Shown: piece after piece, positions 27,716 through 36,567 of the stretch | Position numbering within the stretch: position 1 is the first letter of the stretch | Layout: each line of letters begins with the position of its first letter | Origin: Vibrio sp. LaRot3 | GTDB taxonomy: Bacteria; Pseudomonadota; Gammaproteobacteria; Enterobacterales; Vibrionaceae | Length of the DNA stretch: 64,000 bases | Assembly: GCF_027587025.1 (NCBI RefSeq) | Contig: NZ_JAPPTI010000004.1 | Location: forward strand, 62,001-126,000 | Direction: 5' to 3' | Notes under the pieces: model-generated | The model's input: the letters and a program-made list of their open reading frames with translations, nothing else | Told to the model about the DNA's origin: nothing | The model's database searches: none | Made by a program: the position numbers and the translations under genes

Positions 27716-28579
27716 TTAGTAAGTTGCTGTATTGAAACGCTTAGCAATCAGTTTGGTCACCATGTTGATAAGAAGCACCACAACAATCAGCACTGTCGCT
27801 GTTCCGTAGGCTTGGTTCCACTCATCAATGGTGAACAGTTCTGTGGTCAGCTTATATAGGTGAACGGTCAGTGTACGACCTGAATCGAATAATGATTCTG
27901 GTACACGCGCCACCATCCCCGCGGTAAGAAATACCGGGGCTGACTCACCAATTACACGACCAATACTCAGAATGACCGAAGTTAAGATCCCTGGCATCGC
28001 ACTTGGTAAGATTAAACGCCAGATAGTGTAGATTTTCGAAGAGCCTAAAGCGTATGAACCCTCACGATATGCTTGAGGTACTGCCATCAACGCCTCTTCC
28101 GTGGTACGAATGATGACCGGAAGAATCAGGATACTTAGGGTAAGCGCACCCGATAGAATCGAGAAACCAAGTCCCAGAATCGCCACGAAGAAAGTCATAC
28201 CAAATAGACCAAAGATGATCGATGGAATACCGGCCAGTGACTCCGTACAGAAACGAATCACCTTCACCAAGCGGCTACCAACTTTGGCATACTCGGTTAA
28301 ATAGATAGCAGTCATGATGCCTAAAGGCGCAGCTACCGCGATAGAGGCAATCACCATGTAGATAGTTGCGACAATCATAGGGAAGATACCGTGCTCTTCA
28401 CCAGTACGCGTGTAGTTATCAGTAATGAAGTTCCAATCTACGTGCTGTAAGCCATTCGATAAGATGTACCAAATGATCCAAAATAGGAAACCAACCGTTA
28501 AAGCGGCAGCAGCCCAAACAAAAGCATTGAGAATATTGTCTTTGTTTTGGCGAGATTTTTTAAGTTTAGCGTAATCCAT
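27716..28579 (-). CDS. pstA: PstA, phosphate ABC transporter permease
   Basis: A 287-residue inner-membrane permease with six predicted membrane segments and the EAA-type cytoplasmic loop (Ala-Tyr-Arg-Glu-Gly-Ser-Tyr-Ala-Leu-Gly-Ser-Ser-Lys around residue 168). Start set at ATG 28579 with GGGAT upstream; a GTG at 28594 would add five residues. It pairs with PstC to form the phosphate channel. Confidence 0.95.
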   Translation of the reverse strand: MDYAKLKKSRQNKDNILNAFVWAAAALTVGFLFWIIWYILSNGLQHVDWNFITDNYTRTGEEHGIFPMIVATIYMVIASIAVAAPLGIMTAIYLTEYAKVGSRLVKVIRFCTESLAGIPSIIFGLFGMTFFVAILGLGFSILSGALTLSILILPVIIRTTEEALMAVPQAYREGSYALGSSKIYTIWRLILPSAMPGILTSVILSIGRVIGESAPVFLTAGMVARVPESLFDSGRTLTVHLYKLTTELFTIDEWNQAYGTATVLIVVVLLINMVTKLIAKRFNTATY

Positions 28580-28599
28580 GTTAATCCCATCCACTCACA

Positions 28600-29532
28600 T
28601 TATTTCGCTTTTACTCGATTCAGATACAGCAGTGCCGCATTCAAAATCATAATAAAGACAAGAAGAACCACACCCGTTGCGTACAGTGCGTTAGCGTGAA
28701 CGCCACTTGCGTAAGACATTTCAATCGCAATGTTTGCGGTTAACGTACGAGCTGAATCTAAGATACCGCTTGGCATCGCTGGCGCATTACCCATCACCAT
28801 AATAATCGCCATTGTCTCGCCTAAAGCGCGGCCGATACCTAAAATGACACCAGTCATAATGCCACTGCGTGCAGCCGGAACTAACAGTTTAAATATGGTG
28901 AAAATCTTTGACGCACCTAGTGCTAGAGAACCTTCTTTATACGTTCTCGGTACCGCTCGAATAGAGGTTTCCGACACGGTGATCACTGTTGGCAGGATCA
29001 TGACACCAAGGACAATGATACCCGCAAGGATGGTATTGCCCGCTGGCACATCAAACACGTTTTGGATTAGCGGAACAATAATTACCAGACCAAAGAAGCC
29101 GTAGACGACCGATGGAATACCTGCTAGCAGCTCAACCGCTGGACGAATAATATCGGCTACGCGCTTCGGCGCGATCTCAGCAATAAAAACCGCCGTTAAC
29201 ACACCGACCGGAACACCGACGATAACCGCCCCGAGCGTCGATACAATTGAAGCAACAATCATAGTTGCAACACCGTATAACGCTGGCGGTAACCAATGTG
29301 TCCCCGTCACAATGCCAACAACGCCGGCTTCTTGGAATGCAGGGATAGACTCTTTGAAAATAAAGTAAGCAATGACTGCTAGGGAAACAATGCCGATAAC
29401 AGCACTGGTTAAAAATAAACCGTGAAAGAAACGCTCTTTCCAGTCTACGGCTTTCTTAGCTCGTAGGCTCGGCTTTGACATGTGCGTCGTTTCCGTTGTC
29501 ATAATCTTTTCACTATTTGTTGCGATGGTCAT
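28600..29532 (-). CDS. pstC: PstC, phosphate ABC transporter permease
   Basis: The 310-residue permease has a cytoplasmic N-terminal tail (about 35 residues) and six membrane segments, with the EAA loop Thr-Tyr-Lys-Glu-Gly-Ser-Leu-Ala-Leu-Gly-Ala-Ser-Lys near residue 198. ATG 29532 has a GGAAGAG ribosome site. It lies between pstS and pstA in standard order. A second in-frame ATG ten codons later is possible but less well supported. Confidence 0.95.
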   Translation of the reverse strand: MTIATNSEKIMTTETTHMSKPSLRAKKAVDWKERFFHGLFLTSAVIGIVSLAVIAYFIFKESIPAFQEAGVVGIVTGTHWLPPALYGVATMIVASIVSTLGAVIVGVPVGVLTAVFIAEIAPKRVADIIRPAVELLAGIPSVVYGFFGLVIIVPLIQNVFDVPAGNTILAGIIVLGVMILPTVITVSETSIRAVPRTYKEGSLALGASKIFTIFKLLVPAARSGIMTGVILGIGRALGETMAIIMVMGNAPAMPSGILDSARTLTANIAIEMSYASGVHANALYATGVVLLVFIMILNAALLYLNRVKAK

Positions 29533-29634
29533 AAAAACTCTTCCATTCTTTGCTGCTGACTTGCCGCGTAGAACGTGAGAAAAGGCTCAGCCCAAAGCGG
29601 GCTGAGCAAGGGTGTTGATTGTTTTACTCACAAA

Positions 29635-30456
29635 TTAGTTAACTGTGATGTAACCTTTCTTAGCTGAGATAGCTTGCGCTTCATCTGCAACCATCCAGTC
29701 TAGGAACTTCTGAGTTTCAGCTGATGGCGCACCATCTTTGTAAAGAACAAGGAATGGACGAGCGACTTTGTAAGAACCGTTCTTTACGTTTTCTACTGTT
29801 GCAGCTGCACCATCAATCTCAAGAGCTTGAACCGTGTTGTCCACTGTACCCAGAGAGATAAAGCCAATTGCATATGGGTTGTTTGCTACTGATACTTTCA
29901 GTGCGCCGTTACCGTTCGCAACTTGAGCACGTTGAGAGATAGCTGATACTTTTTTGCCTGAGATTTTCATTTTCAGCTTCATGATGTCTTCAAATGCACC
30001 ACGAGTACCTGAAGCGGTATCACGAGTAATCGCTACGATTGGCTTACTCTCACCACCAACGTCTTTCCAGTTAGTGATTTCACCTTTGTAAATGCGTGTA
30101 ATTTGGTCCGCAGTCAGTGATGTCACTTTGTTGCTTGGGTTAACCACAACAGCGATACCGTCGCGAGCAATTACAAGCTCTTTCAGGTCTGAAGACTTTT
30201 CAGAGGCTTTAAGGTTACGAGAAGAGATACCTAGGTCAGCACTTCCATTTTTTGCCGCCTTGATACCAGCAGAAGAACCCGGAGCTTGGATTTCGATAAA
30301 TACTGGTTCGCCTTTGTTCATGTATGTTTCTGCAAAAACTTCAACCAGTGGAGATGCACTGTTAGAGCCAACTACAGAGATAGTTTCTTTAGCTGAAGCT
30401 GTATTCACTGTTAGAGCGCCAAGTAGTGCAAGTGCACCGATAACTGTCTTTTTCAT
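29635..30456 (-). CDS. pstS: PstS, periplasmic phosphate-binding protein
   Basis: A 273-residue secreted binding protein. Signal peptide MKKTVIGALALLGALTVNTASA is followed by the PstS core: Val-Val-Gly-Ser-Asn-Ser-Ala-Ser-Pro-Leu-Val near residues 29-39 and Thr-Arg-Asp-Thr-Ala-Ser-Gly-Thr-Arg near 144-152, both phosphate-contact regions. Start is ATG 30456, after AAAGGA; the GTG one codon earlier is not needed. It belongs to the short PstS type found with chromosome II pst operons of vibrios. Pho boxes lie directly upstream. Confidence 0.95.
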   Translation of the reverse strand: MKKTVIGALALLGALTVNTASAKETISVVGSNSASPLVEVFAETYMNKGEPVFIEIQAPGSSAGIKAAKNGSADLGISSRNLKASEKSSDLKELVIARDGIAVVVNPSNKVTSLTADQITRIYKGEITNWKDVGGESKPIVAITRDTASGTRGAFEDIMKLKMKISGKKVSAISQRAQVANGNGALKVSVANNPYAIGFISLGTVDNTVQALEIDGAAATVENVKNGSYKVARPFLVLYKDGAPSAETQKFLDWMVADEAQAISAKKGYITVN

Positions 30457-30508
30457 CACAATTTCCTTTGAATGGCTTTATTGCCGTTGTGTGTCTTGAA
30501 CGCTGGTT

Positions 30509-30564
30509 ACTTTAGGGGGCGAATATGACAGTTGTGTTTCACTTACTTGAAGCCTATATGACAT
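30509..30564 (-). promoter_or_regulatory. PhoB-dependent promoter of pstSCAB: four 11-bp-phased Pho half-sites
   Basis: Read on the minus strand, four heptamers start every 11 bases: ATGTCAT (30564-30558), GCTTCAA (30553-30547), GTGAAAC (30542-30536), CTGTCAT (30531-30525). The outer two match the CTGTCAT consensus; the inner two are degenerate. Ten bases after the last heptamer is TAAAGT (30514-30509), placed as a -10 box. This is the layout of tandem Pho boxes replacing a -35 element, so phosphate-starvation induction by PhoB is expected. Confidence 0.85.
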
Positions 30565-30834
30565 TTCAATTTGATGAACTTTTCCTTTCTTTCTATAAAA
30601 AACAGCCCTTGTTTTACCTCCCCCATTGGAAACAGGCTACGGACTGATAAATTTATAAAATTATTTGTAACCATTTGAAATGTTTCGCAAATTCAACAGG
30701 TTTTGCTCTTTCTAAATATTGATAACTTTGTTAATTTTCTTGTTAAATTATCTCCTTTGCTCTCTAAAATGACCCGAGCAAATCAAATTAAAATAATAAT
30801 TACCATTCTCACTTGTAGATAAAGAGGACTCACA
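30565..30834. other. Intergenic region between the pst promoter and the chemoreceptor gene
   Basis: About 270 bases, A+T-rich. It must contain the promoter for the divergent chemoreceptor gene; no strong sigma-70 or sigma-28 element was recognised. AGAGGA just before 30835 is the ribosome site. Nothing else is visible. Confidence 0.4.
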
Positions 30835-32478
30835 ATGCGCCAACTTCTCAATGGCCTTTCCATCAAGTTACAGGTCATGGTGCCTGTGCTTTTCACTATC
30901 TTATTGCTCATCGCGGGCATCTCTTACAGTAAAAATTCCTTAGAAGACGTCTTTGGTCAAGTTGATCAATCAACCCAAAATTTGGTTAAGCACAAAGGGA
31001 TGGTGACCAACATCATCGACAACACTTACGGCATGCGTATCAAAGCGATCTACAGCCTCTTTAATCCGCAAGACGTGGAACAGTTATCTGAATTACTCAT
31101 CGAAAAACAGACTGAAACCGACGTTTTACTGGATTCTCTAAACAAGGTTTCTGGCATTGAAGATGAGGTTCAAGCGATGCGCATCGCGATACAAGGCTAT
31201 GTGACCTATTCTCAACAAGTGATGATTCCTTTACTCAATCGCAAACACTCTATGAACAGTGCTGACAGTCAGTTTGAAGCAGAATACGCGAGAGCCTCCA
31301 TTGAGTACCGAGATGAGGGCAATAAAATGGTTGTCGCGATTGAAAACCTATCGAATCAGCTCAACCAATTAAGTATCAATGAAGTAAAGCACAACGGCGA
31401 AGTGCATTCATCCGTACTCTCTACCAGTATGCTGGGCTTAGCATTAGTGCTATCTCTTGCTGCCTTGTTTAGCTGGTTATTGGCAGGCATCATTGTCGCA
31501 CCAGTGAAAGACATTCAGTCAGCGATGCGCAAAGTCGCGAATGGCGATTTACTCGTGAAAGTAAAAGAAGAAGGTAACAACGAAATCACTGCACTTTCGC
31601 GCGACTTCAACAACACCGTGACTCAGTTGCAAAGCACGGTAGGTGCACTCGTAAGAATCAGTGTAGATGTGGCCTCTGCATCGACAGAGCTTGCTGCGGT
31701 CATGACACAATCGAGCGCAAACTCAGACCAAGAGCGCAATCAAGTTGAACAAGTCGCCTCAGCAATCAACGAACTAGAAAGCACGGCTAAAGAAGTCACT
31801 CAAAACGCCACTAGCGCTGACGGCGCATCCCTTGAAGCTGACAAGCTGGCGAAGCAAAGCCTCGAAATGTTCGAACAAAACAAACAGTCGAGTGAAAAAA
31901 TGGCTACGCAAATGACTAATGCTGCGCAAATGGTTAACTCGCTACAAGATCAATCAGAACAGATTGGCAAAGTGATTGAGGTTATCGAAGGTATCTCAGA
32001 ACAAACCAATTTACTCGCGTTGAATGCTGCGATTGAAGCAGCCCGCGCGGGTGAAAGTGGCCGAGGATTCGCAGTTGTTGCCGATGAAGTTCGTATGCTA
32101 GCAGCTCGCACTCAAGAATCGACCAAAGAGATTCAGACCATCATCGAAGAGTTACAGCGTCAATCAAGCAGCGCAAATGACGGCATGAACTCGAGCTTAG
32201 CCATGCTATCTGAAACTCAGGAGCAAGCTGAAACGGTGCGAGATGCTATCAGTGCAATCAGTTTATCTATTTCAGAGCTTACCTCAATTAACGCTCAGGT
32301 TGCCGTTGCCTCAGAGGAGCAAGGCCAAGTCACCGCTGACATCAATAACAACCTAACTAACATTTATGAATTGGTTAGCCAAAACGTTACGGGTATCACG
32401 CAAGCAGCAACAGCGAGCCAAGAGCTGTCTAACCTAGCGGAAGAGCAAAAACAGAAGCTTGCTCAGTTCAACGTGTAG
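30835..32478 (+). CDS. Methyl-accepting chemotaxis protein
   Basis: The 547-residue chemoreceptor has a membrane segment at about 13-33, a helical periplasmic sensor (about 35-195), a second membrane segment (about 198-220), a HAMP domain, and a long cytoplasmic signalling helix hairpin whose tip shows the highly conserved stretch around residue 390 ([18 protein letters not shown]). It would signal through CheA/CheW. There is no C-terminal CheR pentapeptide. It is divergent from pstS, an arrangement similar to V. cholerae chromosome II, and a link to phosphate is possible but unproven. Confidence 0.95.
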   Translation: MRQLLNGLSIKLQVMVPVLFTILLLIAGISYSKNSLEDVFGQVDQSTQNLVKHKGMVTNIIDNTYGMRIKAIYSLFNPQDVEQLSELLIEKQTETDVLLDSLNKVSGIEDEVQAMRIAIQGYVTYSQQVMIPLLNRKHSMNSADSQFEAEYARASIEYRDEGNKMVVAIENLSNQLNQLSINEVKHNGEVHSSVLSTSMLGLALVLSLAALFSWLLAGIIVAPVKDIQSAMRKVANGDLLVKVKEEGNNEITALSRDFNNTVTQLQSTVGALVRISVDVASASTELAAVMTQSSANSDQERNQVEQVASAINELESTAKEVTQNATSADGASLEADKLAKQSLEMFEQNKQSSEKMATQMTNAAQMVNSLQDQSEQIGKVIEVIEGISEQTNLLALNAAIEAARAGESGRGFAVVADEVRMLAARTQESTKEIQTIIEELQRQSSSANDGMNSSLAMLSETQEQAETVRDAISAISLSISELTSINAQVAVASEEQGQVTADINNNLTNIYELVSQNVTGITQAATASQELSNLAEEQKQKLAQFNV

Positions 32479-32505
32479 CCTCAAGCCGCAATATATGAAA
32501 ACAAC

Positions 32506-32531
32506 AAGGGAGCCGTCTGGCTCCCTTTTTA
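32506..32531 (+). terminator. Rho-independent terminator of the chemoreceptor gene
   Basis: AAGGGAGCC, loop GTCT, GGCTCCCTT followed by a T-rich tail. It separates the chemoreceptor gene from the convergent LuxR-type gene. Confidence 0.85.
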
Positions 32532-32564
32532 TTCACAACAACAGCTAACAATTGGAAAGGATGC

Positions 32565-33233
32565 CTATACGCGCTCTTCTAGCGCGATATTATTGTTGGC
32601 CCAAAGCAACGCTTGAAGCCTATTTTTGGCATTAATTTTCTTGAATATATTATGTAAATGGGTTTTGACGGTGTTTTCACTCACAAACAATTCATCCGCG
32701 ATTTGTAAGTTAGATGCGCCATGCCCTAGCAAGCGCATAATCTCTTTTTCTCGCTTGGTCAGATTCGCGTATACCTGCGATGTCGTTACCGAGTTAGCAC
32801 AGCGGAAATGTTCGATATAGTCTTGTGCCACTTTACGTGACAACCACATCTCGTCTTGCATGATTTTTTCCATGCCTTTAAGTAGTAGACTGATGTCATC
32901 ATCAACATAAAATACGCCGACTAAATTACGCCATTTAAACAAGTGGGTAGAAGCCACATCTTTCGGGCAATTTATGACGATCTCTTTCGCATTCAAACCA
33001 CTAGCTGACTTCGTTTGGTTATATAGTTCAAAATTACTATCATCTAAATAGCTAAAATCGATTAGAACAAAATCACCTAAACTCGAGTCATCACCCCGCC
33101 CGTTTCTTAAATCATCGAGCGAAACTATTTCGACATCGAGTTGAATACCTCGCTCTAAAGAATCTTTAAATAATTTCGATTGCATACTGACATCTGACAG
33201 TAAGGTTATATGGTAGGTGTCGTTATTGGTCAT
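32565..33233 (-). CDS. vpsT: VpsT/CsgD-type LuxR-family regulator with c-di-GMP-binding motif
   Basis: The 222-residue protein has an atypical receiver-like N-terminal domain and a C-terminal LuxR helix-turn-helix (about 155-215: Leu-Thr-Lys-Arg-Glu-Lys-Glu-Ile-Met then Val-Ser-Glu-Asn-Thr-Val-Lys-Thr-His). At residues 130-133 it has Trp-Leu-Ser-Arg, fitting the W[FLM][TS]R motif by which V. cholerae VpsT binds cyclic di-GMP, and its length is almost the same as VpsT (about 224). VpsT activates biofilm matrix genes and represses motility. Here it lies about 6 kb from an exopolysaccharide operon. It is monocistronic and convergent with the chemoreceptor gene. It could be a paralogue rather than the orthologue of VpsT. 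Confidence 0.88.
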   Translation of the reverse strand: MTNNDTYHITLLSDVSMQSKLFKDSLERGIQLDVEIVSLDDLRNGRGDDSSLGDFVLIDFSYLDDSNFELYNQTKSASGLNAKEIVINCPKDVASTHLFKWRNLVGVFYVDDDISLLLKGMEKIMQDEMWLSRKVAQDYIEHFRCANSVTTSQVYANLTKREKEIMRLLGHGASNLQIADELFVSENTVKTHLHNIFKKINAKNRLQALLWANNNIALEERV

Positions 33234-33328
33234 TTCTTTACGTTCTCCAGCTCAACTTTGTTGTTGTCATTTAAAACTATCGTTTAGACACAATTAGTCA
33301 ACATGACCCCAGATCACATAAAATAAAA

Positions 33329-33361
33329 AACGCCATGAAAACTTAATAATTTCATGGCGTT
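33329..33361 (-). terminator. Rho-independent terminator of the protease locus
   Basis: Read on the minus strand: AACGCCATGAAA, 9-base loop, TTTCATGGCGTT, then a T-rich tract. It follows the stop codon at 33396 and so supports the idea that both protease fragments were once one transcript and gene. Confidence 0.85.
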
Positions 33362-33395
33362 ATATAGTACATCTTATTTATGAGAACTCAGCAGT

Positions 33396-34417
33396 TTACT
33401 TTTTACCCACCGAACCTTTGCGACGTAAACGTACCAAAAAAGATACAAACAAAAGACTTAACAAAGAATTGACAGAGAAACTGCCTCCTGAGTCGCCTGA
33501 GCTCGCTTGAGCTGCTGCATTGTTATTAATCAACGTTCGAGAACCATTAACAAGCTTAACTTCGTAAGCTGGCGTTGCATTGTCAGCAATGACGTTATCG
33601 ATCCAAGCTTTGTAGTCATAAATTTCAGTAAAGACTGACGTTGTCGTGTTAGTAGAATTTAAACCACACACACGGTATAACCAAAGCTCGCAATGCCGAC
33701 TTGACTTTGCGGCCCGCCCGAGCGGCTCACGTAAATCGGGCCACCGGAATCACCTGAACAAATTGCGTTTCGGTATGTCGGTCCATTCGCCCCATTAAAA
33801 CAAATCTGCTTTTCTGTAATATTGCTACCTTGGTCAGCGGTACAAACCGCAGTAGAAACATATAATAGCGGAGCTTCTAGTAGATTAGGGTCATTGGCGT
33901 TAGGCGCTTCATTATGTACCTGCTTACCATGGCCGACAGCAGTGAAGACATCGTTCCCATCGTAGTCTCGGTCTCGCGAAAAATTCAACATGGAATAGAG
34001 GTCACCTGTACCTATCGGGTTATCCAACTTGAGGATCGCAATATCATCAGGCCACAACGCCACTTCAGAATCAACATAAGTTGAAGGGAAGTGATATTCG
34101 ACGACTCTCGGATAGGCTCCTGGTATATACGTCGACTCATCTTGCAGCCCCACGGGTACAGTCACGTTAGGTAATAACGATTCATTACCAACGATACAGT
34201 GCGCTGCAGTCAACACATAGTAATCATTGATGACAGTGGCACCACAAAAACTACGCGTCGAATACTGCGTATCGGTCTCGACATACAAGCTAGCAAAGTT
34301 GGTATAGTCTGCAACCGTCGCGGGCGTACCATTGATAATTTGCGTAGATACGTCATTTGCGCTTACGCCAAATGCCCCCACCGAAGCCAAAAGGCTAACG
34401 ATTAGTCTCCGTTTCAT
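33396..34417 (-). pseudogene. Trypsin-like secreted serine protease with GlyGly-CTERM, broken by a 2-bp frameshift
   Basis: Two overlapping frames, 34417-33659 and 33671-33396, together make one S1 protease. Part one has a signal peptide (MKRRLIVSLLASVGAFGVSA) and a full catalytic triad: Leu-Thr-Ala-Ala-His-Cys, Asp-Asp-Ile-Ala-Ile-Leu, and Gly-Asp-Ser-Gly-Gly-Pro. It ends with Tyr-Thr-Val-Cys-Val-Val-stop. Part two resumes at Cys-Gly-Leu-Asn and finishes with Gly-Asp-Ser-Gly-Gly-Ser, a hydrophobic helix and Arg-Leu-Arg-Arg-Lys, a GlyGly-CTERM sorting tail as in type II-secreted Vibrio proteases (VesB-like). The break is at a GTGTGTGT run; removing one TG restores a single frame. The catalytic core would still be made but without its last strand and surface-anchor signal. 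A sequencing error is possible. Confidence 0.85.
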
Positions 34418-34595
34418 CTATATAGTCCTTAACAACAAATTTCCGCCACTACATAGCCAACTGATCACATATCTAAAGTTGATTATTTACATACAACTAA
34501 AGTAGTAGTATTTATGCGAAAGAAACTTTATAAAACATGCAAACCATACGTTACACTTTATTAAAAGCCTTTTCTATCATGTATTTAATCAATAC

Positions 34596-35714
34596 TTAAC
34601 CGCGATAATAACGCTGAGGGACAAACGGCATTTTTTCAACCGTCATCGCCAGCATTTTGCCACGCACTTCTGCAAACACTTTACTGCCGACAGGCGCAAA
34701 TTCAGTCGCCACATAACCCATAGATACAGGTTTACCTGCTGTAGGGCCAGCCGTGCCGCTGGTCACAACACCAATCTTGTTGCCATCTGCATCAAATAGT
34801 TCGCAACCTTCACGGACAGGCGCTTTAGTTTCACCGACTAAACCAACACGTTTTCGCGATACTTGCTTAGTCTCGATTTGCTGTAAAATAATATCAGCAC
34901 CTGGGAATCCACCAGCACGCTCACCGCCAGTACGACGAACTTTCTGAATACCCCATAACAAACTGGCTTCTACAGGCGTGGTGGTTGTATCGAGATCGTG
35001 TCCGTACAAACACAAGCCACATTCCAAACGCAAAGAGTCACGAGCACCTAAACCAATCCACTCAACCTCTTGCTCAGCCGTTAGCGCTTTTGCTAGTTCT
35101 TCTGCTTTATCATTCGGTACTGAAATTTCAAAACCGTCCTCTCCAGTATAGCCGCTGCGGGAGATGACGCACTCAACGCCAAGCAGATCCAAGCGAGCAA
35201 CATCCATGAAAACCATGTTGCTTACCGCTGGGTGAAAACGCGCCAAAACCTCTACCGCTTTCGGGCCTTGCAAAGCAAGTAGAGCGCGATCTTCTATCTC
35301 TTCTAACTGAACATCACTAGGAAGGTGTGCTTTCAAGTGGGCAATGTCTTGCTGTTTACAGGCTGCATTCACTACAACGAACAAATGATCACCTAAATTA
35401 GCCACCATAAGGTCATCCATAATGCCGCCTTGTTCATTAGTGAAAAAAGCGTAACGCTGATTGCCCTCGGGTAAATCGACGATATCAACCGGAACCAAAG
35501 ACTCTAAGAAGGTTGCGGCACCCTCACCAACCAAACGCAACTGTCCCATATGAGAAACATCAAACAGCCCAGCGTCTTCACGAGTGTGTAGGTGCTCTTT
35601 TTTAACACCTAACTTGTACTGAACTGGCATGTCATAACCAGCAAACGGCACCATTTTAGCGCCAGCTTCAACATGTAATGCATGTAATGGGGTTTTAAGT
35701 AGCTCTTGAGTCAT
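34596..35714 (-). CDS. gcvT: Aminomethyltransferase, glycine cleavage T protein
   Basis: A 372-residue T protein that transfers the methylene group from lipoyl-bound aminomethyl on GcvH to tetrahydrofolate, releasing ammonia. Markers are Met-Pro-Val-Gln-Tyr near residue 31, Phe-Asp-Val-Ser-His-Met-Gly-Gln near 52, and the folate-binding Ser-Arg-Thr/Ser-Gly-Tyr-Thr-Gly-Glu-Asp-Gly-Phe-Glu segment near 188-198. ATG 35714 has GGAGA about seven bases upstream; a TTG at 35726 is the upstream alternative. It is transcribed away from glyA-gcvH-gcvP, with the XRE-cupin regulator between them on the same strand as gcvT. Confidence 0.96.
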   Translation of the reverse strand: MTQELLKTPLHALHVEAGAKMVPFAGYDMPVQYKLGVKKEHLHTREDAGLFDVSHMGQLRLVGEGAATFLESLVPVDIVDLPEGNQRYAFFTNEQGGIMDDLMVANLGDHLFVVVNAACKQQDIAHLKAHLPSDVQLEEIEDRALLALQGPKAVEVLARFHPAVSNMVFMDVARLDLLGVECVISRSGYTGEDGFEISVPNDKAEELAKALTAEQEVEWIGLGARDSLRLECGLCLYGHDLDTTTTPVEASLLWGIQKVRRTGGERAGGFPGADIILQQIETKQVSRKRVGLVGETKAPVREGCELFDADGNKIGVVTSGTAGPTAGKPVSMGYVATEFAPVGSKVFAEVRGKMLAMTVEKMPFVPQRYYRG

Positions 35715-35943
35715 CTTTGTCTCCAAATTATCCGTTCGATGTTTCTATTCAAGAAAACATGTTTCCGATAATAAACACGGCTAGATATGTAATGCACGGT
35801 TAAATAAACATCAGCATAAGAAAATGTGACATTTAACATTTTTAGCACAATAATATTGTCAGATTTACCAATAACAGCCTGAGTGAGTTACGCAGTATTC
35901 CGATTATTTTCTTTTAAGAAACTTCAGCGAAACACCACGCTAA

Positions 35944-36567
35944 TTACTTGGCTGTTACCCATAAAATATGCGCGTCTTCCTCGCTGACTGACACAAGCAT
36001 GTGACCCATATTTGCATCGTAGTAAACGCTGTCACCTTCATTCAAAACCATCGGTTCGTAGAATTCAGAGTAGAAGTTAACCGCGCCAGAAAGGATCAAT
36101 AAAAACTCTTCACCATCATGTCGTACCCAGTCACTGTACTCTTCAAACGCCCTTGCTCGTACGCGGCTCTTAAACGGCATCATCTTTTTGTTTAGCAGTT
36201 GAGTGGCCAGTAATTCATGCTCATAAGTTTGGGTAGGATGAGGTTTGCCTTGATCGTTAAACGTGACATCTCGGCGGCCTGTAGCGACCTTTTTCTTAGG
36301 CGGCTCAAATAGTTGAGGCATATCTATCTGCAAACCATTGGCGAGTTTTTGCATCGCTTGGAAGGTAGGAGAAATCTGCTCGTTCTCAATTTTACTCAAT
36401 GTTGAACGAGCCAAACCAGTCCGTTGGCTTGCTTCTTCAAGCGTGATACCGAGCCGAGCTCGAATCTCTTTAATCCGCTCACCTAATTTAAGTGGCTCGA
36501 TATTTTGATCGTGAGATTCTTTGGCTAACGTCAAAGACGGGTATTCATCATAGATTTCTTCTGCCAT
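35944..36567 (-). CDS. XRE-family regulator with C-terminal cupin domain
   Basis: The 207-residue protein has a helix-turn-helix at about 27-82 (Leu-Gly-Glu-Arg-Ile-Lys-Glu-Ile-Arg ... Gly-Leu-Ala-Arg-Ser-Thr-Leu-Ser-Lys-Ile-Glu-Asn) and a C-terminal cupin (about 125-205, with Gly-Glu-Glu-Phe-Leu-Leu-Ile-Leu-Ser-Gly and His-Met-Leu-Val). This class senses a small metabolite in the cupin pocket. It lies between gcvT and the divergent glyA-gcvH-gcvP genes, so glycine/serine metabolism is the likely target. The palindrome TTTCCTATAGGAAA in its own promoter region is a candidate operator. Confidence 0.88.
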   Translation of the reverse strand: MAEEIYDEYPSLTLAKESHDQNIEPLKLGERIKEIRARLGITLEEASQRTGLARSTLSKIENEQISPTFQAMQKLANGLQIDMPQLFEPPKKKVATGRRDVTFNDQGKPHPTQTYEHELLATQLLNKKMMPFKSRVRARAFEEYSDWVRHDGEEFLLILSGAVNFYSEFYEPMVLNEGDSVYYDANMGHMLVSVSEEDAHILWVTAK

